A stretch of 64,000 nucleotides of DNA from an uncultured Eudoraea sp. (GCF_947490415.1 NZ_CANLGX010000006.1:149445-213444); one strand, 5' to 3'. Counted from the stretch's first letter, positions 8,777 through 17,531 are shown. A program made the numbers and translations. Notes: generated by a model from the letters alone, not told the origin.

Positions 8777-10005
8777 TTTATTCTTTTCATGAGGGGGCTA
8801 TTATCCATTAGATTATCCGGTGTAAAAATGGGCGATACTTTTTCTGAAAAATCTATGATATCCATAAATAAACTGCGCAGTAGTACAATAGTTTCAGGGG
8901 TTCTGTTCACAATATATGAAAATAGTTTAACAGGTCTGTAAGGTACATCTCCTACCCCATCCTTATTTAAATCATAACCAGCGTAATTACTCCAATAATT
9001 CTCCTTAAAGACATTGTCGTTAATTTTACTGTTATAAGATAGATCAAAGGAATTATTTAGAAAGTTGTTATTTACAAATGAATTCGCATAACATGCCCCT
9101 TTTACTTTCAAAGCCCAACCATTACTAATAAATTCATTGTTGTAATAATTTATTCTATTGGATCCTTCTACATTGATACCGATAGTATTATTGGTGAAAA
9201 TATTGCCTGTAATTTCTGCATCATTGATCTCTTTTAATAACAAACCAAAAGAAGCTGTACCCCAGTTTTTTGAAAAAGTATTGTTGCGCATTGTAATTTT
9301 CTTTGAAAACATTACGGCCACACCAGCGCCATTGTTCTCGAAGGTATTATTTGTGTACACATCATCGTTTGAAAACATAAAATGAAGGCCATACCTCAGA
9401 TTATTTGTGCTTAGGTTGTTATTGATGGTAATGTTATCAGAAAACTCCAGGTAAATACCATCGCGTACACCTTGTACAATATTTTGGTCTACCTGAACAT
9501 TGTGGCAATACCATAATTGAATACCATTACCAGAATTATACTCATCCACTGCATCGCCATTAATCTTGTTGTTATACACTTTACCGTTATTCGATTTTTC
9601 AAGATATATACCGAAAAAGAGCTTTTCCAATACTACGTTCTGTATCAGGAAGTTTTCACTTTTAACTACCCGGATAGCGGCGTAATCTGTAGTGTAACTT
9701 GTGCCGACGTTAATAATGTATAGTCCATCAATAGTCACATTATCGGAAACAACGCGTATGATTTCGCCACGGTCTTCGCCGTCTACTACGGGGTAGTTTT
9801 CACCCTTTAAGGTTAAGGGTTTGTCTACAAGGATATTGAACTCTTTGTAGGTGCCTTTTTTGATAAGAACAGTATCAAATTTTGAAGACTTTGAAACAGC
9901 ATCTTTAATAGACCTAAACTCACAGTCTGAGCATACTACCAAGGTCTTTGCTTTTAAACTAAAGATACTTAGAAACAATATTCCTAATAGAAAATATTTA
10001 CCCAT
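8773..10005 (-). CDS. nosD: NosD, periplasmic copper-binding / right-handed beta-helix maturation protein
   Basis: 410 residues counted from the ATG at 10005; an upstream TTG at 10059 would overlap the preceding gene and destroy the signal peptide. The N-terminus (GKYFLLGILFLSIFSLKAK) is a Sec signal peptide. The remainder is a run of N-rich repeats (INNNLSTNNLRYGLHF and similar) characteristic of parallel beta-helix CASH domains. NosD is needed for CuZ assembly in NosZ and works with NosF and NosY. Confidence 0.94.
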   Translation of the reverse strand: MGKYFLLGILFLSIFSLKAKTLVVCSDCEFRSIKDAVSKSSKFDTVLIKKGTYKEFNILVDKPLTLKGENYPVVDGEDRGEIIRVVSDNVTIDGLYIINVGTSYTTDYAAIRVVKSENFLIQNVVLEKLFFGIYLEKSNNGKVYNNKINGDAVDEYNSGNGIQLWYCHNVQVDQNIVQGVRDGIYLEFSDNITINNNLSTNNLRYGLHFMFSNDDVYTNNTFENNGAGVAVMFSKKITMRNNTFSKNWGTASFGLLLKEINDAEITGNIFTNNTIGINVEGSNRINYYNNEFISNGWALKVKGACYANSFVNNNFLNNSFDLSYNSKINDNVFKENYWSNYAGYDLNKDGVGDVPYRPVKLFSYIVNRTPETIVLLRSLFMDIIDFSEKVSPIFTPDNLMDNSPLMKRIK

Positions 10006-10013
10006 AATCAGTA

Positions 10014-10310
10014 TTACCTTATTATAAGGAATTTTGAATTCTCGAGTGCTTTTACCCAATGTTTTTCATCTTTAGGAAAGGAGAAATGTTGATGTTTGGA
10101 AAGATGGTACTCTTTCTGATTGATATAAAAAATAATAGCGCCCTCCAAGACAATTAATTGTACATCTTTTGGTGACACATGTTCAGGAAAGATAGCGTTT
10201 TTTTCAAGGCTAATACTTAATATTTTTAAGTTTTCAGTATTTACCAGCTTATGAATCTGAAGCTTATTATACTCCTGTGAATTAATTCCATTATTAACCG
10301 TATACATCAT
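10014..10310 (-). CDS. cupin-like small protein inside the nos operon
   Basis: 98 residues, no signal peptide. LKILSISLEKNAIFPEH, DVQLIVLEGAIIFYINQKEYHL and FPKDEKHWVKAL follow the two-motif pattern of a small cupin barrel, with possible metal ligands H57-like in PEH and in DEKHW. Function unknown; cupins of this size can sense or sequester a metal or small ligand. It lies 8 nt upstream of nosD and 1 nt after nosL, so it belongs to the nos operon of this organism. Confidence 0.65.
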   Translation of the reverse strand: MMYTVNNGINSQEYNKLQIHKLVNTENLKILSISLEKNAIFPEHVSPKDVQLIVLEGAIIFYINQKEYHLSKHQHFSFPKDEKHWVKALENSKFLIIR

Positions 10311-10311
10311 T

Positions 10312-10746
10312 TTAATTATTCATGTGTTTCAAAAGTTCATTCCAGGAATAGAGCTCTCCTCCATTTTCTTCTTTTGCCACGGTTGCAGCTTCCATATTGT
10401 CAAATGCGGTTAAGAATTCCCCCATGGGACTGGGTATATTTTCACTTATCAGATAAGTTGCCTCCTGTGCGGCTATCAGTTCTCCTGGTTGCTCATAGTA
10501 ATTGCAGAAATAAAGTGCAACTTCAACGGTATCTATGTCTTTCATATGATTAAGCATACATTCCACCGCATCAAATTTAAATGCCTTCCCTTTTTTAGTT
10601 ACTATTTGAGCTGCATGTTGCTTATCTACAATGGTCATTGAACAAAAATGACATCCATCAGAACCATAAATAATTGGTTTTGGACTTACCTCACATGAAG
10701 CGAATATGAATAGGACTAAACTTAAAAAAATGAATTTATTTATCAT
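10312..10746 (-). CDS. nosL: NosL, copper-binding lipoprotein chaperone
   Basis: 144 residues. A lipoprotein signal ends with FASC, giving lipidated C18. The Cu(I) site motif GCHFCSM follows (C32, C35, M37). NosL delivers copper to NosZ on the outer side of the membrane. The start overlaps the end of the upstream membrane-protein gene by 11 nt. Confidence 0.94.
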   Translation of the reverse strand: MINKFIFLSLVLFIFASCEVSPKPIIYGSDGCHFCSMTIVDKQHAAQIVTKKGKAFKFDAVECMLNHMKDIDTVEVALYFCNYYEQPGELIAAQEATYLISENIPSPMGEFLTAFDNMEAATVAKEENGGELYSWNELLKHMNN

Positions 10747-11398
10747 TTGGTTTTACTTTAATCGGTCTTACCGAATTGGCACTTCTTTCGGGTTTCCATG
10801 CTTTTTTACCCACAAAAAATGCCATTACAGTCATCATCATACCCACAAACATGAACCACGCACCTGTCGATGGCAAAGAGGTTACGTCAAAATTAAGCAT
10901 TTTTACATGCCCAAAAAGTGGTGGTTTGTAGCTCACAGGAGTGCCGTCTGCGTTGGTGAGTTTCATTATAGCATTAGGATCTAAATTGGTGCCGTAATCT
11001 ACCATCCATTCGTTAAAATCATACATACCCAGTACTCCTAAGATACTCATGAGTACGAACCATCCCATAAACCATTTATAGCTAACTTTTTCAAAAAATC
11101 CCAACAGGCCTATCAATACACCTAAGGCTACCATTCCTCCAATGACCCATGGAAAGGTACTAAACTCCCACATATCCTCAGGTTTTGGTAGTGTACGCAT
11201 GCCAATGTAGTGGTTAAGACCGTCAATGTTCTGAATATCAAATTCATCAACTCCCTTAATACCATCAATATATATATTCATTCCCAAAGGTTCCGGATAT
11301 TGAGGTGCTCCGAGCATTATGTTCCAGAGCGGGAAAACATACAATCCCAAAAGAAACAAAGGACCAATGATCATCAGGATACTTGCTTTTTTCATCAT
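10736..11398 (-). CDS. Conserved membrane protein of the nos operon
   Basis: 220 residues with four predicted membrane spans (about 7-28, 88-108, 115-135, 178-198). The loop after the first span contains DGIKGVDEFDIQNIDGLNHYIGM, with a possible metal-binding NHYIGM motif. Proteins of this kind lie next to nosZ and nosL in flavobacterial N2O clusters; the biochemical role is not known to me. The loop contains His and Met residues that could carry copper (inference). The gene starts after the nosZ terminator and overlaps nosL. Confidence 0.7.
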   Translation of the reverse strand: MMKKASILMIIGPLFLLGLYVFPLWNIMLGAPQYPEPLGMNIYIDGIKGVDEFDIQNIDGLNHYIGMRTLPKPEDMWEFSTFPWVIGGMVALGVLIGLLGFFEKVSYKWFMGWFVLMSILGVLGMYDFNEWMVDYGTNLDPNAIMKLTNADGTPVSYKPPLFGHVKMLNFDVTSLPSTGAWFMFVGMMMTVMAFFVGKKAWKPERSANSVRPIKVKPNDK

Positions 11399-11457
11399 TT
11401 CTGCTTTTTGATTGTTTACAAATCAAACGTGGCTTTGGAAGGATACTTTAATTTGTG

Positions 11458-11493
11458 AAAAAAGCGGGCAGGTCTTAGACACAGCCCGCTTTT
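11458..11493 (-). terminator. Rho-independent terminator between nosZ and the nosL-D-F-Y genes
   Basis: Perfect 10-bp stem (AAAAGCGGGC / GCCCGCTTTT, arms 11460-11469 and 11484-11493) with six T residues in the nosZ direction, 34 nt after the nosZ stop. It would limit transcription of the accessory genes relative to nosZ by partial read-through. Confidence 0.8.
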
Positions 11494-11526
11494 ATATGTG
11501 AAATAAAATTATTTACCAGAGTACTT

Positions 11527-13482
11527 TCATTCGCCTAAAGACCAGGAAAGGTCAATATTTGAATTAGCAGGAGATACTCTAACATAACCTTGCATTTCCT
11601 GGTGTAAAGCAGAACAAAAATCGGTACAGTAGAATGGCCATACCCCAACCTTTTTAGGTTCCCATAACGAGGTCTTGGTTTGCCCTGGCATTACTAGAAT
11701 TTCGGAAGTCCCCTGACCAATTATGGAGAAACCATGTGGTACGTCAAAATCTTGCTCGTGGTTGGTGATATGGAAATAAACCTTATCCCCTACTTTGATA
11801 CCCTCAATATTGTCTGGAGTAAAATGACTTCTGATAGTAGACATATAAATATGTACTTCATTCCCATTGCGTTCTACACGTGCATCATCAACACCCATAG
11901 TGGCATATTTATGCTTATTTTCATCCAATCGATAGATCTTTTTCGAATTTGATGCTAACAACTCGGCAGGGCAACCAGCAGCATAATGCGGTTCACCGTG
12001 GGTTGGGAAATCATAAATCAATTCCATTTTTTCCCCTGAAATATCATAAATCTGAGCAGAGTGCTCCATTTCAGGACCAGTAGGAAGATACCTGTCTTTG
12101 GTAATCTTGTTCATAGCAACAACATACTTCCCGAAAGGCTTTCTTGAATTTCCACCCGGAATCATCAAATGTCCTACAGAATAGTAAGTCGGTTTTCTAT
12201 CGACAACCTCCCAGGTTCCCACTTTCCATTTTACCACTTCTGAGGAAATAAAGAAGGTAGTATAAGCATTCCCCTTGTCATCGAATTCGGTATGAAGTGG
12301 GCCTAAACCTCCACTTTTTACTGTACCTGCTAAGACCTCCTCAAATTTGAGAATAGGAATACCATAAGCCTCTCCATCAAATTTTTCTGCTTCGATTGCG
12401 GCCAACATTTTATCAAACGAATGTACCGTAATGTCTGCAGACAGTTTTCCGCTACCAATAATATATTCTCCCGTTGGATCTACATCACAGCCGTGTGGTG
12501 ATTTAGGTGTGGGCAGGAAGTACAAAGCTCCGGGTACTTTGGTTGGATCTACCGTAACTACCTCTTTTATCATGGTAGAAGTCCCTGTATGGGTTTCCTC
12601 GTCATAGACATTGTGCGCATAGTTGGCAGGCATTTTAGTCCCGCCACCATTTTTAACATACTCCTCTATTTTCTTCCAGTTTACAGCAGCGATAAAATCC
12701 TTATCATTTTGCGAAGCCATAACTTCTAATAGAGAATTGGCCTCTTCGGTGTTATACGTTGAAAAGAAGAACCATCCATGAGATTTTCCACGACCGGGAT
12801 GCGAAAGGTCATAATTGAAACCTGGCATCAATATCTGGAATTCCAGATTTAATCGGCCGTTATCAGGCGCAACACTAATAAAAGATAAAGCGCCTTTAAA
12901 ATTTCCCTTGTATTCATTAATGGGCATATCGCGCTGTGGCACGGGCACTGAGAAGCGTGTGCCAGCTACGACATACTCCGTGTTTTCCGTAATAAATGAC
13001 GAACTGTGGTTACCTGCACTGTTTGGAACCTCAATAATCTCTTCGGTCTCAAAAGTACTCAAACTTACCCTTGCTATACGGGGAGTATTGTTCCCATTTA
13101 CAAAAATCCATCGACCATCCAATTCACCATTAGTTTGTGAAATATCAGGGTGATGTAAATCATCCCAAGGAACGAATCCAAAAGAAGTGTTCAGCATCGG
13201 TTTGGTTTCTTCCGAATAACCATATCCCGAAGTCGGGAATTGTGAGAATACGGGGATTTCCTTGAACATTCTCCCTGAGGGAAGTCCATATACCGTAAGG
13301 TTTCCGCTATAACCTCCAGAAAGGAAAGCGTAGAATTCGTCTTGTTCACCAGGAGCTACATACACTTTTTCAGCAGCGCTTGATGATAAAGCCCCATTTG
13401 ATTTCTGAGATTGATTGTTGCAGCTGCTTAAGGTAATTCCTAACCCAAAGAGGACACAAATTAAATAGCTTAAATTTTTCAT
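11527..13482 (-). CDS. nosZ: nitrous-oxide reductase NosZ, clade II (Sec-exported)
   Basis: 651 residues. It reduces N2O to N2 in the last step of denitrification. The N-terminus is a Sec-type signal with a lipobox (ITLSSC, C21), not the twin-arginine signal of clade I. A beta-propeller with CuZ ligands follows (DDLHHPDISQTNGE region; AGNHSSSF; HPGRGKSHGW; SPHGCDVDPTG; GEPHYAAG). The C-terminal cupredoxin domain carries the CuA site C619-X3-C623-X3-H627-X2-M630. It is preceded by fasciclin and cytochrome c genes and followed by a terminator. The lipobox suggests membrane tethering. Confidence 0.97.
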   Translation of the reverse strand: MKNLSYLICVLFGLGITLSSCNNQSQKSNGALSSSAAEKVYVAPGEQDEFYAFLSGGYSGNLTVYGLPSGRMFKEIPVFSQFPTSGYGYSEETKPMLNTSFGFVPWDDLHHPDISQTNGELDGRWIFVNGNNTPRIARVSLSTFETEEIIEVPNSAGNHSSSFITENTEYVVAGTRFSVPVPQRDMPINEYKGNFKGALSFISVAPDNGRLNLEFQILMPGFNYDLSHPGRGKSHGWFFFSTYNTEEANSLLEVMASQNDKDFIAAVNWKKIEEYVKNGGGTKMPANYAHNVYDEETHTGTSTMIKEVVTVDPTKVPGALYFLPTPKSPHGCDVDPTGEYIIGSGKLSADITVHSFDKMLAAIEAEKFDGEAYGIPILKFEEVLAGTVKSGGLGPLHTEFDDKGNAYTTFFISSEVVKWKVGTWEVVDRKPTYYSVGHLMIPGGNSRKPFGKYVVAMNKITKDRYLPTGPEMEHSAQIYDISGEKMELIYDFPTHGEPHYAAGCPAELLASNSKKIYRLDENKHKYATMGVDDARVERNGNEVHIYMSTIRSHFTPDNIEGIKVGDKVYFHITNHEQDFDVPHGFSIIGQGTSEILVMPGQTKTSLWEPKKVGVWPFYCTDFCSALHQEMQGYVRVSPANSNIDLSWSLGE

Positions 13483-13515
13483 TGTTTTATTTTTAGTTTT
13501 AATTGATTAATGTTT

Positions 13516-14097
13516 TTATTCTTCCGGTGGTAACATTACCTTGTCTACCACATGAACAATTCCGTTACCTGCCTTAACACTGCCTATAATTTTAGCACCT
13601 CCAACAAAAACATCATCCCCTTCAACAACAATCATTACATTTTGATCATTGGCCTGCCCTAATTTTTTAAACTTCTTTAGAAAATCTTTAGAATAATTTC
13701 CAGGCGTAACATGATATTTTAAGATATTGGCCAACGCCTCTTTATTTTCCGGCTTTAACAAGTTGTCAACCGTTCCTTCAGGTAGTGCAGCAAAGGCTTC
13801 ATTAGTAGGTGCAAATACCATTAACGGACCAGCATTTACCAAAACATTTTCAAGGTCAGCAGCTTGTACAGCCGCAACCAGCGTTGTATGATCCGGAGAA
13901 CCAATAGCAATCTGTAGTACATTAGGAGTTGATCCGTCATCTTCAATAAAGGCCTGGCCACGTTCTTTATCTTCTTCAGTTGTTGGTGTTGTTGAAGAAG
14001 TTGTTCCTTCTATTTTAGCTTCATTTTTACAACCGACAAATAAAATCAGCATAAAAAATGAACCAACAAGTAGTCTTAATTTAGTAATTGTTTTCAT
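13516..14097 (-). CDS. fasciclin (FAS1) domain lipoprotein in the nos operon
   Basis: 193 residues. The lipoprotein signal ends in LFVGC near residue 23, followed by a T/E-rich linker, then one FAS1 domain (about 60-190) with LVAAVQAADLENVL, the H1 box VFAPTNEAFAAL and the H2 box IVHVVDKVMLPP. FAS1 domains mediate adhesion or protein contact in the envelope. Its place between cytochrome c and nosZ (33 nt before nosZ) recurs in flavobacterial N2O clusters and suggests a docking role; no function has been demonstrated from sequence. Confidence 0.88.
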   Translation of the reverse strand: MKTITKLRLLVGSFFMLILFVGCKNEAKIEGTTSSTTPTTEEDKERGQAFIEDDGSTPNVLQIAIGSPDHTTLVAAVQAADLENVLVNAGPLMVFAPTNEAFAALPEGTVDNLLKPENKEALANILKYHVTPGNYSKDFLKKFKKLGQANDQNVMIVVEGDDVFVGGAKIIGSVKAGNGIVHVVDKVMLPPEE

Positions 14098-14108
14098 ATG
14101 ATTGTTTG

Positions 14109-14615
14109 TTATAAAGTTCTAAAATACTCCAGCACAGCCCTTGCTTGTTCTTCAGTAAGACCTTGATTCGCCATTGGGGATCCATTGAACTCTAGCAACA
14201 AATCTTTCGCCAATGGATCTTCTTTTACCATCTGATCAGGATTAAGAATCATGTTCATAACCCATTCCGGTGTACGTCTTTCAAGGATGCCGTTAGGGGC
14301 CGGGCCAATAAATTTTTTGCCTATTCTATGGCATGCCAGGCACATTTGGTCATACACCTCTTTTCCAGTTACAGCCATTGCCTGGTCTATTTCCGGATTT
14401 AAGGTTAGTGAAGTCACTGGGCCAATACCCTTGTTGTCCAGATCAACGCGCTCCGATGCTTTTGTAGCAGAAGTTTCGGGAGGTGTGACGGGCTGTTCAG
14501 TGTCTGTTTTTTGCCTGGTAACACTAAAACCCTCTTTTTTCTTTTCTTCTTTTCCCCCACAGCTTATCATTAAAAGTGCAAAAAGGAATACGGTAATTTC
14601 ATTAAGTTTTTTCAT
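14109..14615 (-). CDS. cytochrome c lipoprotein, first gene of the nos operon
   Basis: 168 residues. Lipobox LLMISC near residue 19, a K/E/T-rich linker, then a class I cytochrome c domain with CLACH near residue 94 and a distal methionine in SPMANQGLT. It probably donates electrons to NosZ, as clade II clusters lack the NosR of clade I. An FNR-like promoter lies 25-70 nt upstream, and the gene starts the operon that runs down to nosY. Confidence 0.88.
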   Translation of the reverse strand: MKKLNEITVFLFALLMISCGGKEEKKKEGFSVTRQKTDTEQPVTPPETSATKASERVDLDNKGIGPVTSLTLNPEIDQAMAVTGKEVYDQMCLACHRIGKKFIGPAPNGILERRTPEWVMNMILNPDQMVKEDPLAKDLLLEFNGSPMANQGLTEEQARAVLEYFRTL

Positions 14616-14640
14616 TCTATGATAGTTGTCAATTAATTTT

Positions 14641-14684
14641 CAAAAATAAAAGGAGAAAGAAAGAAAAAACATGATATTAATCAT
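14641..14684 (-). promoter_or_regulatory. FNR-like operator plus -7 element driving the nos operon
   Basis: ATGAT-ATTA-ATCAT (14671-14684) is a 5+5 bp palindrome with FNR/CRP half-site spacing. On the minus strand the perfect Bacteroidota -7 box TATTTTTG (14648 down to 14641) begins 29.5 bp from the palindrome centre. The same geometry is seen at six other promoters of the window. The site also lies about 55 bp upstream of the divergent rrf2 gene. Confidence 0.7.
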
Positions 14685-14738
14685 ATTAAGGACAATAATA
14701 TCTTTTTATCATTATATATTAATTTAATATTTCAAAAT

Positions 14739-15170
14739 ATGCTCTCAAATTCTTCAAAATATGCCCTAAAAGCAGTCTTATATCTCGCGCTACATACCGA
14801 TGAGAATAATAAAATGATGGTAAAGGATATTAGTGAAAGAATAAACCTTCCAAAAGCTTATATAGCCAAATTATTACAAGAACTTTCCAAGCGCAAAATT
14901 ATCTCTTCCACCAGGGGCCCTAAAGGGGGGTTCTACGTTACTCCATCTAATAAAAATGAAACTGTAATGCAAATAATAGAGGTTATAGATGGTAAAAAAA
15001 GGATGGAAACCTGTATGCTGGGTTTAGAAGACTGCAATGAGCAAAAACCATGTCCGATCCACAGATTAATAAGTCCTTCAAGATCAAAAATGATTACACT
15101 ACTGGAAAATAAAACCATAAATGACCTGGCGAAGGATTTAGAATTAAACAAAACTTTTTTACCTGTCTGA
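14739..15170 (+). CDS. Rrf2 family transcription regulator with Fe-S cysteines (NsrR/IscR-like)
   Basis: 143 residues. Winged helix at the N-terminus (SNSSKYALKAVLYLAL, then the recognition segment LPKAYIAKLLQELSKR and the wing GPKGGFYV). Three cysteines C92, C99 and C105 in CMLGLEDCNEQKPC match the cluster-ligand region of NsrR/IscR, whose Fe-S cluster senses NO or Fe-S status. Divergent to the nos operon with a shared 123-bp intergenic region, so it may control nos genes in response to NO. Which ligand it senses cannot be read from sequence. Confidence 0.9.
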   Translation: MLSNSSKYALKAVLYLALHTDENNKMMVKDISERINLPKAYIAKLLQELSKRKIISSTRGPKGGFYVTPSNKNETVMQIIEVIDGKKRMETCMLGLEDCNEQKPCPIHRLISPSRSKMITLLENKTINDLAKDLELNKTFLPV

Positions 15171-15178
15171 TTAACTTC

Positions 15179-15247
15179 TTGGAGTACTTCTTAAAAAAGT
15201 GTAATTTAAACTTCTTTAAAAAGAAAGTATCAACCTTAGTACTCCAA
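15179..15247 (+). repeat. 10-bp inverted repeat flanking the leader of the Gfo/Idh/MocA gene
   Basis: TTGGAGTACT (15179-15188) and AGTACTCCAA (15238-15247) are perfect inverted copies; the second ends one base before the ATG at 15249. Between them lies a second, imperfect ACTTCTTT/AGAAAGT inverted pair. It could be a leader-RNA hairpin that hides the start codon region or a paired operator; the sequence does not decide. Confidence 0.5.
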
Positions 15248-15248
15248 C

Positions 15249-16640
15249 ATGAAAAAGAATCAATCAAGAAGGTCATTCTTAAGACGGGCCGGTTTAGGCG
15301 CAGCTGCAATTTCCACAGCACCACAAATTTTAGCTTCCTCTTATCATCAAAAACTAGTACTTAACAGAACCTATGAAGAAAATACCTTTGCTATAAATGA
15401 TCAGATAAATCTGGCGCTAATAGGATCCGGTATCCAAGGAATATATGACACCACAGCCGCATTAAAAGTTAAAGGTGTTAAACTTGTAGCCGCTTGTGAT
15501 CTTTATTTAGGCAGGTTAGACAGGGCTAAAGAACTTTGGGGAGAGGATATAGCTGTTACCAGAGATTACAGAGAGATCCTTAACCGGAGTGATGTTGATG
15601 CCGTTATTGTAGCGGTCCCTGATCACTGGCATAAAAAAATCACAATTGAGGCCATGAAAGCAGGAAAAGCTGTCTACTGTGAAAAACCAATGGTGCAAAA
15701 TTTCGTAGATGGCCATGAAATTATAAAAGTTCAAAAAGATACCGGTGCGCTTTGCCAGGTAGGAAGCCAGGGGATGTCCTCTTTAGGAAACGAAAAAGCA
15801 AGGCTTCTTTATGAAGATGGTGCAATTGGTGACCTGGTGCTTCTGGATATGTATAACGACAGATATTCTGCGGAAGGGGCCTGGCAATATCCTATTCCTC
15901 CTGATGCCGATCCAAATACAGTAGATTTTGATACCTTCCTGGGAACAGCTCCACAAGTCCCATTTGATTCTACACGTTTTTTTAGATGGCGGAATTACAG
16001 GGATTATGGAACCGGCGTGGCCGGAGATCTGTTTGTTCATGCATTTTCCACATTAAATTATATCATCAGTTCAAAAGGACCATCCCGGGCACTTTCTACA
16101 GGTGGTTTGCGCTACTGGAAGGACGGGCGCGATGTTCCTGATGTTACATTAACCTTTTACGATTATCCCAAAACTGAAACGCATGCCGCTTTTAACGCCT
16201 CATTCAGGGTGAATTTTATTGCAGGATCTGGTGGCGGAGGAGGCTTCAGGCTGGTAGGAACAGAAGGAGTTATGGAGGTAGGCTCAAATTCTGTAAAACT
16301 TGTACGCACCAAATTGGGAAGGACCCCTGGTAATTATTCCATGATTGCTTATACGGAAGAAACTCAAAAGAAAATCAGAGCAGAATATGCCTCTAAAAAC
16401 CAGGAAAACAGAGAATCTGCGTTGAATATTGGGGAAACACTTTGGGAAGCGCCAGACGACTACAAAGGAGGTCACTATGACCATTTTTTTAATTTCTTCC
16501 AGGCAATCCGTGGCAAGAACACAATAATACAAGACCCTAATTTTGGCCTTAGGGCAGCAGGAGCTGCTTTGCTGGCAAATGAAAGCTATTATAAGAACAA
16601 ACCGGTTAACTGGGACCCTGTTGGAATGAAACTAACCTAA
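15249..16640 (+). CDS. Gfo/Idh/MocA family oxidoreductase, Tat-exported
   Basis: 463 residues. The N-terminus has a twin-arginine-like signal (RRSFLRRAGLGAAAIS). The Rossmann domain follows, with LALIGSGIQGIYDTTA near residue 52 and the EKPM motif of the family near residue 140. The C-terminal half has the alpha/beta dehydrogenase fold with GTGVAGDLFVHAFST, where a catalytic His is likely. These NAD(P)-dependent enzymes act on sugars or glycosides; exported Tat forms are common in marine Bacteroidota that digest algal glycans. Substrate unknown. The PIG-L gene follows at 10 nt. Confidence 0.88.
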   Translation: MKKNQSRRSFLRRAGLGAAAISTAPQILASSYHQKLVLNRTYEENTFAINDQINLALIGSGIQGIYDTTAALKVKGVKLVAACDLYLGRLDRAKELWGEDIAVTRDYREILNRSDVDAVIVAVPDHWHKKITIEAMKAGKAVYCEKPMVQNFVDGHEIIKVQKDTGALCQVGSQGMSSLGNEKARLLYEDGAIGDLVLLDMYNDRYSAEGAWQYPIPPDADPNTVDFDTFLGTAPQVPFDSTRFFRWRNYRDYGTGVAGDLFVHAFSTLNYIISSKGPSRALSTGGLRYWKDGRDVPDVTLTFYDYPKTETHAAFNASFRVNFIAGSGGGGGFRLVGTEGVMEVGSNSVKLVRTKLGRTPGNYSMIAYTEETQKKIRAEYASKNQENRESALNIGETLWEAPDDYKGGHYDHFFNFFQAIRGKNTIIQDPNFGLRAAGAALLANESYYKNKPVNWDPVGMKLT

Positions 16641-16650
16641 ACCGCAAATT

Positions 16651-17523
16651 ATGAAAAGTCTGCTTCTTACTTTTATTTTATTATTTACCTTCCATTTATG
16701 TAATGCTCAAACCAGTACTGTAAATGTCATTGTATTTGGTGCCCACCCGGATGATTGCGATTCAGATGCCGGTGGGACAGCTATTCTACTGGCAAGGATG
16801 GGTCATAGGGTAAAATTTGTTTCTCTTACCAATGGGGATGCCGGACATTATAACAAAGGTGGTGGTACATTGGCAAAAATCAGGTTTGCCGAAGCCGAAG
16901 AAGCCGGAAAACGTTTTGGGGTAGAATATACAGTTTTGGATAACCACGACGGGGAACTAATGCCTACGCTGGAAAACAGGTTGAAGGTCATCCGTGAGAT
17001 CCGTAAATGGAATGCGGATGTAGTAATAGCCCCCAGGCCAAATGACTACCACCCTGATCATCGCTATACAGGTATCCTGGTTCAGGATGCGGCTTATATG
17101 GTTATTGTACCAAATGTTGCCGCCGATACTCCCCCTCTAAAAAAGAATCCTGTTTTTTTGTATTCTGAAGATCGCTTTCAACGTCCAAACCCATTTAAGC
17201 CGGATATTGTTGTGGCTATTGATGCTGTTTTTGATCAGAAAATTTACGCCCTGGCAGCGCATGAATCACAATTTTTTGAATGGCTTCCCTGGACATCAGG
17301 AAATCTGGAGAAGGTTCCGATAGGAGAACAGGAACGACTTAAAATGCTGGCGAACTGGCGATCAAATGCACCCAATAAAGCGGCATTAGCCGCTCTTAAA
17401 AAATGGTATGGTGATAAAGCCTCCGAAATAAAACATGTAGAGAGTTTTGAAATTTGTGAATACGGAAATCAACCGACAGATGAGGAATTAAGAAAGTTGT
17501 TTCCTATGCTCCAAAAAAATTAG
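16651..17523 (+). CDS. secreted PIG-L family deacetylase
   Basis: 290 residues with a Sec signal peptide ending LCNAQ at residue 20. AHPDD near residue 31 and HPDHRYTG near 132 are the zinc-binding motifs of the LmbE/PIG-L superfamily, which removes N-acetyl groups from GlcNAc-type conjugates. A periplasmic location fits glycan processing. Forms a two-gene unit with the preceding oxidoreductase and converges on the next gene. Confidence 0.88.
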   Translation: MKSLLLTFILLFTFHLCNAQTSTVNVIVFGAHPDDCDSDAGGTAILLARMGHRVKFVSLTNGDAGHYNKGGGTLAKIRFAEAEEAGKRFGVEYTVLDNHDGELMPTLENRLKVIREIRKWNADVVIAPRPNDYHPDHRYTGILVQDAAYMVIVPNVAADTPPLKKNPVFLYSEDRFQRPNPFKPDIVVAIDAVFDQKIYALAAHESQFFEWLPWTSGNLEKVPIGEQERLKMLANWRSNAPNKAALAALKKWYGDKASEIKHVESFEICEYGNQPTDEELRKLFPMLQKN

Positions 17524-17531
17524 CAAAGCAC

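Noticed and set aside
10006..10059. NosD start at TTG 10059
   Set aside because: It would overlap the cupin gene and place charged residues before the signal peptide.
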